Position numbers and translations under genes: made by a program
Source: Desulfobacca sp.
GTDB lineage: Bacteria > Desulfobacterota > Desulfobaccia > Desulfobaccales > Desulfobaccaceae
Assembly: GCA_020725545.1 (NCBI GenBank)
Contig: DYEV01000009.1
Location: forward strand, 62,001 to 126,000
DNA length: 64,000 bases
Direction of reading: 5' to 3'
The notes under the pieces: model-generated
Seen by the model: only the letters and a program-made list of their open reading frames with translations
What the model was told of the DNA's origin: nothing
Database searches by the model: none
Shown here: positions 60,094 through 64,000 of the stretch, one piece after another
How positions within the stretch are numbered: the stretch's first letter is position 1
How the letters are laid out: each line of letters begins with the position of its first letter

Positions 60094-60822
60094 TTACTCC
60101 TCCCAGACTTCCTGGTAGCCCTTGCCCAGATAGGCCCGTTTCACTTCGTTGTGATCCATCAGTTCGGCCGCGGTGCCATCCAAACTGATGCGGCCCGTTT
60201 CCATGACATAGCCCCGGTCGGCCACTTTCAGGGCGGCCCGGGCGTTCTGTTCAATGAGCAGGATGGTCGTGCCCGTCTCCTGCAGGTGCCGGATGATGGC
60301 AAAAATCTGTTTGACCAGCCGCGGTGCCAGTCCCATGGAGGGTTCGTCCAGGAGCAGCAGTTTGGGGCGGGCCATGAGGGCCCGGGCCATGGCCAGAATC
60401 TGCTGTTCGCCGCCGCTCAGAGTCCCGGCCGGCTGTTTGGCCCGCTCCCGGAGGATGGGGAAGCGTTCCTGGATCTCCTGCAGATCGCTTTTGACGGCCT
60501 GATGGTCCCGCCGGGCAAAGGCGCCCAATTCCAGATTGGCGGCGACGCTCAGGGAACTAAAGACCCGGCGTCCCTCGGGCACGTGGGCGATTCCCCGCTG
60601 GACAATGGCCTCGGCGCTGAGCCGGCTGATATCCTCCCCCTGAAATTCCACCTGACCCTTCCGGGGCTTTAGAAGACCAGAGATAGTCTTCAGGGTGGTG
60701 GTCTTGCCAGCACCATTGGCACCCAACAGGGCCACAATCTCCCCGGCCCGCACATGCAGGGACACGCCTTTGAGGACATGCAGGCTGCCGTAGTAGCTGT
60801 GGACACTTTTCAGGGTCAACAT
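60094..60822 (-). CDS. livF: branched-chain amino acid ABC transporter ATPase LivF
   Basis: A 242-residue ATPase, partner of LivG. Walker A is GANGAGKTTTLKTISG, GIAHVPEGRRVFSSLSV is the LivF-specific Q-loop region, the signature is LSGGEQQILAMARALM, and Walker B LLLDEPSMGLAPRLV. It begins with ATG 60822, 13 bp after livM. The 102-bp gap to livG contains two CTCTGAC heptamers. Confidence 0.94.
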   Translation of the reverse strand: MLTLKSVHSYYGSLHVLKGVSLHVRAGEIVALLGANGAGKTTTLKTISGLLKPRKGQVEFQGEDISRLSAEAIVQRGIAHVPEGRRVFSSLSVAANLELGAFARRDHQAVKSDLQEIQERFPILRERAKQPAGTLSGGEQQILAMARALMARPKLLLLDEPSMGLAPRLVKQIFAIIRHLQETGTTILLIEQNARAALKVADRGYVMETGRISLDGTAAELMDHNEVKRAYLGKGYQEVWEE

Positions 60823-60835
60823 CGCCGTCCCTACC

Positions 60836-61726
60836 TCAGCGCTCTTTCTTGGCCCGGTTTTTGGCCAGGCTGAATTTCCGACTGATTTTGCCGCTCCCCA
60901 GCAGCCCCTGGGGCCGCCAAATCAACAGAGCAATCAGCATGGCACCATAGGCCAGGTCCTGATAATCGGCAAAGCGCCGGAACAGTTCCGGCAGGATGGT
61001 TAAGACCCCGGCGCCCACCACCGAACCCAGGATACTGCCCATGCCGCCCAGAACGACCATGGTCAGGACCAGAATGGACGTATGCAGGCCAAAGCTCTCC
61101 GGGTTGATAAAGGTGATGTAATGGGCATAGAGCGACCCGGCCAGGCCGGCCAGGCCGGCAGCCAGAGTAAAAATGCTGATTTTATAGGCGGAAGCATTGA
61201 TGCCCATCACCCGGGCAGTGATCTCGTGATCCCGGATGGCTTTTAAAGCCCGGCCATGGCGGGAATGGACCAGGCGAGAGATCAGCCCCAAAGTAAAGGC
61301 CACCACCAAGGCCACCAGGAGGAGGTACCAAACCTTATCACGAAAATCGATCCCCCCCAAGCGGGGCGGGGGGATGCGGGCCAAACCGTCGGGCCCGCCG
61401 GTAACATCCAAATTCAGGAGTATCAAGTCTACGATGACTCCAAATCCCAAAGTGACGATGGCCAGATAATCATCTTTCAGACGCAGGGTGGGGATCCCTA
61501 AACCCAGACCGAAAAGGGCGGCGACCACTGCAGCCACGGGCAGAGCCAGGAAAAACGACACCTGCCAGTGAATGGTAATAAGGGCGGAGGTATAGGCTCC
61601 CAGGCCATAAAAAGCCGCATGCCCCAAAGAAACCTGGCCGCAGTAGCCGATGATCAGATTCAGGCTCAGGGCCAGGATGATATACAAGCCGCTGATAATG
61701 GCGATATGTAAGAAATATTCGGTCAT
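60836..61726 (-). CDS. livM: branched-chain amino acid ABC transporter permease LivM
   Basis: A 296-residue inner membrane permease with about nine helices. The opening IISGLYIILALSLNLIIGYC and QVSLGHAAFYGLGAYTSALI is the LivM signature, and the cytoplasmic loop GRALKAIRDHEITARVMGIN is the EAA-like coupling region. It ends with a basic tail. Follows livH by 3 bp. Confidence 0.94.
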   Translation of the reverse strand: MTEYFLHIAIISGLYIILALSLNLIIGYCGQVSLGHAAFYGLGAYTSALITIHWQVSFFLALPVAAVVAALFGLGLGIPTLRLKDDYLAIVTLGFGVIVDLILLNLDVTGGPDGLARIPPPRLGGIDFRDKVWYLLLVALVVAFTLGLISRLVHSRHGRALKAIRDHEITARVMGINASAYKISIFTLAAGLAGLAGSLYAHYITFINPESFGLHTSILVLTMVVLGGMGSILGSVVGAGVLTILPELFRRFADYQDLAYGAMLIALLIWRPQGLLGSGKISRKFSLAKNRAKKER

Positions 61727-61729
61727 GGG

Positions 61730-62593
61730 CTAATGACTGCGGCCGCCCAGCAGTCCCTTGGGCCGCACCAACAGCACGATAATCAGGATGGCAAAGGCCA
61801 CCGCATCTTTATAACCGGAGGAGAGGTAGCCGGCTCCCAAATTTTCCGCCACCCCCAGGAGGAGGCCGCCGACAATGGCTCCGGGGATGTTGCCCACGCC
61901 GCCCAGAACTGCGGCACTGAAGGCTTTCAGGCCGGGCAGGAGCCCCATGCGGGGATAGGTGGTGTTGTAATAGATGGCCATCATGATGCCGGCCGCGCCG
62001 CTCAAGGCCGAACCGATGAAAAAAGTGATGGCGATCATGCGATCCACATTGATGCCCATGAGCCGGGCGGTATCCTGATCCAAAGCCGTCGCCATAATGG
62101 CCTTGCCAAACTTGGTGTATTTCACAAAAGCGACCAATAACGCCATAAAAAACAGGGCCGCGCCGAAAATGGCCAACTGTAAGGTGGACACACTGACCCC
62201 GGCGATCTCCAGGGCGGCAAACTCAAATTGGATGGGAAAAGAGCGGTCGGCCGGTCCGAAGAGCAGCAGGGCCAGGCTCTGCAGGAAGATGGAGGCGCCG
62301 ATGGCGCTGATCAAGGGCACCAGGGGGTGGCCGCCCCGCAAAGGGCGAAAAGCGATCCGCTCCAAGATCACTCCCAAAACCGCGGCCACTCCCATGCCGA
62401 AGAAAAAGGCCACGAAAAAATTGACCTTATAGGCGGTGAGGAGCAGGACCGTGGCAAAGGCCCCGGCCATATAGAGTTCACCCTGGGCAAAATTGATCAG
62501 CCCCAGGATCCCATAAATCATGGTGTAGCCCAGGGCGATGAGGGCATAGACGCTGCCGGCGGTCAGGCCGTTGAGGATCTGTTGCAGGAGCAT
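61730..62593 (-). CDS. livH: branched-chain amino acid ABC transporter permease LivH
   Basis: A 287-residue permease with about eight helices; QILNGLTAGSVYALIALGYT and MIYGILGLINFAQGELYMAG are diagnostic of LivH. It is the first visible gene of livH-M-F-G-paaK. A periplasmic binding protein (LivK) is not adjacent on either side, so the ligand specificity must be supplied from elsewhere. Confidence 0.94.
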   Translation of the reverse strand: MLLQQILNGLTAGSVYALIALGYTMIYGILGLINFAQGELYMAGAFATVLLLTAYKVNFFVAFFFGMGVAAVLGVILERIAFRPLRGGHPLVPLISAIGASIFLQSLALLLFGPADRSFPIQFEFAALEIAGVSVSTLQLAIFGAALFFMALLVAFVKYTKFGKAIMATALDQDTARLMGINVDRMIAITFFIGSALSGAAGIMMAIYYNTTYPRMGLLPGLKAFSAAVLGGVGNIPGAIVGGLLLGVAENLGAGYLSSGYKDAVAFAILIIVLLVRPKGLLGGRSH

Positions 62594-62717
62594 GGGATTA
62601 CTTTACCGGGCCAGACAACACCACTAGGCCAACGGGAACAATGCTGTCATGGCAATTTTTGCCGCTCATTGTAATCTGAGACAGGCTGATGATGCAAGGT
62701 GGGAAGAGCGTCCTGTG

Positions 62718-63230
62718 CTATTTCGTCGGCACCACATGATAAATATTGATCAAGTTCCCGTCCGGGTCCCGCAGATACAGGGAGCGGTTTCCCCAGGGAA
62801 AGGTGGTGGGGGGCAAGACAATATCGATCTTCAGGCCCAGGCTATGGAGACGTTCAAATTCTCGGTCCACGTTGGCCACCTGCAGTTCCAGCATCATACC
62901 GCCGGTGCCCGGCTTGGGGACGGCTTCTGGCGCGATCTGGGCGAAGCTGGCTTCTTCATACAGGGAAACAATGGCGCCAGGGACTTGGAATTCCACATAG
63001 TCTTCCGTAAATTCTTTCGGCTCCAATCGCAGCAACCGTTGATAAAAATCCTTCATCCTGGCGAACTGCGGCGTAATAATACAGACATGGGTAACCTGCA
63101 CGGCCTGACTCCTCGGCTCCGCACTGCCAGGGGTGGTGGCCTGCACCGGCGGAGGTGGCCCTGCCCCCACCAGCATGGCCAGGGATATGCTGACCAAGAT
63201 CAGACGGCAACTTTTCATGGGGACACGCAT
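62718..63230 (-). CDS. exported VOC (glyoxalase-like) superfamily protein
   Basis: A 170-residue protein with a signal peptide (residues 5-23, ALVGAGPPPP-like end) and a vicinal-oxygen-chelate domain: VTHVCIITPQFARMKDFYQR at the first beta-alpha module and FPWGNRSLYLRDPDGNLINI at the end, where Asp-Pro-Asp-Gly is a typical VOC turn. VOC proteins bind metal and act on small carbon or antibiotic substrates; a secreted form is uncommon. The ATG at 63230 follows GGAGGGCTATATT. It follows the DUF3124 gene by 26 bp. Its substrate is unknown. Confidence 0.75.
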   Translation of the reverse strand: MRVPMKSCRLILVSISLAMLVGAGPPPPVQATTPGSAEPRSQAVQVTHVCIITPQFARMKDFYQRLLRLEPKEFTEDYVEFQVPGAIVSLYEEASFAQIAPEAVPKPGTGGMMLELQVANVDREFERLHSLGLKIDIVLPPTTFPWGNRSLYLRDPDGNLINIYHVVPTK

Positions 63231-63256
63231 AATATAGCCCTCCAGGAGCACATCGG

Positions 63257-63745
63257 CTATCTTGCCGGCAATTCTTCCAGGATTAAACCCCGAGTGCTAA
63301 AACTGATGCCCTGGCCAAATGAGGCGCCCACCATCAGGGCGCCGATCACGGGGGGAGTCACTGGGTGGGCGGCCTGCCAGCGGACCAGAAAGGCGGCCTC
63401 TGAGCCGCCGGTGACATCGGATTCCCGGATAAAAAAACGGCCAGCCGCAAATGGTGCAATAACTAAGGGTTGGGCGATCAGCTCCCGCACCACTTTCCCT
63501 TGCTCGTCCAGATACTGCACCGATTTCACTTCAATGGTGTTGTTTTTATCCACATTGCGGATGCTCAGGGTTACCGAGAGGTTGAAGGTCTTGCCCCGGT
63601 CGCCGAAATAAATGTGGGAATAGGCCGGCACATAGACTACCTGCCCCCAGGAGGTGGCCAGGGGTTGACCCGCCCCCGCAGCTCCTGCACTGGTGAACAC
63701 CCAGATACTCAGCAACCATGGCAGGAACTGTCTTAACCTGATCAT
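63257..63745 (-). CDS. exported DUF3124 protein
   Basis: A 162-residue secreted protein of the DUF3124 family. A signal peptide covers residues 1-25 (ending AGAAGAGQ); VVYVPAYSHIYFGDRGKTFN and LSIRNVDKNNTIEVKSVQYL are the family core, an Ig-like beta domain in appearance. AGGAGGTGGCT stands before the ATG at 63745. The pair with the VOC gene and the neighbouring citrate synthase is on one strand. No function is established. Confidence 0.8.
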   Translation of the reverse strand: MIRLRQFLPWLLSIWVFTSAGAAGAGQPLATSWGQVVYVPAYSHIYFGDRGKTFNLSVTLSIRNVDKNNTIEVKSVQYLDEQGKVVRELIAQPLVIAPFAAGRFFIRESDVTGGSEAAFLVRWQAAHPVTPPVIGALMVGASFGQGISFSTRGLILEELPAR

Positions 63746-63799
63746 AGCCACCTCCTAAAGACGTCAAGGAATCTGGGGAACCGAAGGAATCCCTGCCGG

Positions 63800-64000
63800 T
63801 CAGGCCTGTGCTCCCAGCGGCTCAGCCGGCGATGCGCCAATGGGGCCGCATTGGGTATCACAGAGCGACCGGCATTGTCTGCCGATATAAACCTGCCGGG
63901 GGCGCTGAATGGCGGCTTCGGGATTCAGGGCTTCTTCCCGCCATTGGGCAATCCAGCCGGCCACCCGGCCGATGGCGAACATGAGGGTGAACATATTTAC
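63800..64000 (-). CDS. gltA: citrate synthase, C-terminal part
   Basis: The minus-strand frame is open to the window edge and shows [20 protein letters not shown] and [10 protein letters not shown], the C-terminal motif of type II citrate synthase with an Arg that binds citrate. About 66 residues are visible; the gene begins beyond the window. The final 20 residues ([19 protein letters not shown]) extend past the usual end. With the aconitase at 28278 it supplies the first TCA steps. Confidence 0.9.
   Translation of the reverse strand, partial: VNMFTLMFAIGRVAGWIAQWREEALNPEAAIQRPRQVYIGRQCRSLCDTQCGPIGASPAEPLGAQA

Overview
The window (about 60% GC by eye, densely coded, no rRNA, tRNA, CRISPR array or intact insertion sequence seen) looks like a chromosomal segment of an anaerobic Desulfobacterota (former Deltaproteobacteria) bacterium. 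The main pointers are an AhbC-type siroheme-dependent heme biosynthesis enzyme, an Aquifex-type aconitase, a Desulfobacterota-style rpsF-rpsR-DUF2232-rplI operon, a hydrogenase maturation protease and an exclusively bacterial gene style. The exact order cannot be settled from this sequence; a Desulfobacca/Syntrophobacteria-like lineage is my guess.

Layout. Positions 1-10150 (minus strand) are an alpha-glucan/trehalose cluster: malQ, a GH13 amylase, treZ, a GH57/DUF3536 protein split by a one-base frameshift, and treY running off the left edge. 10563-14733 hold an MFS transporter, plsY, a CBS-ACT protein, an MBL-fold hydrolase and a small membrane protein leading into a giant SLC5-type transporter/histidine kinase (14965-19014) and a response-regulator/kinase hybrid. 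20559-31291 hold a lytic transglycosylase, an RND efflux pair, a ferredoxin, a MutY-like glycosylase, a decayed GxxExxY gene, aconitase and a secreted zinc-phospholipase-C-like protein with a PEP-CTERM-like tail. 31593-40817 hold murB, mtnA, an L,D-transpeptidase, fabD, a VapBC pair with a broken antitoxin, hflX and a ClpX-like ATPase.

40939-44838 is the most interesting part: ahbC, a gutted DUF433/DUF5615 toxin-antitoxin locus, a small Cys-rich protein, and then a promoter, cobalamin riboswitch, terminator, 42-residue peptide gene and radical SAM/SPASM maturase. This matches the predicted CbpA/CbpB class of ribosomally made, radical-SAM-modified peptides, whose product and role are, to my knowledge, uncharacterised. 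44925-57615 contain a peroxiredoxin, a DUF4203 membrane protein, pgl, the ribosomal S6/S18/L9 operon, an IS1380-like remnant, an endonuclease III-like glycosylase, a complete Cus-type heavy-metal efflux system (outer membrane factor, CusB, CusA) and a hydrogenase maturation protease. 57930-64000 (minus strand) carry livHMFG without a binding protein, a phenylacetate-CoA ligase, a VOC protein, a DUF3124 protein and the 3' end of citrate synthase.

A recurrent non-coding theme is tracts of degenerate 7-bp repeats lying just upstream of start codons (ahbC, cusA, the CBS-ACT gene, an 83-residue protein, cbpB, mtnA); at ahbC and cusA the tract abuts the ATG and replaces a recognisable ribosome binding site. 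Several small loci (vapB, DUF433, GxxExxY, IS1380) are in different stages of decay, so the segment appears to be shedding accessory genes around a conserved housekeeping backbone.
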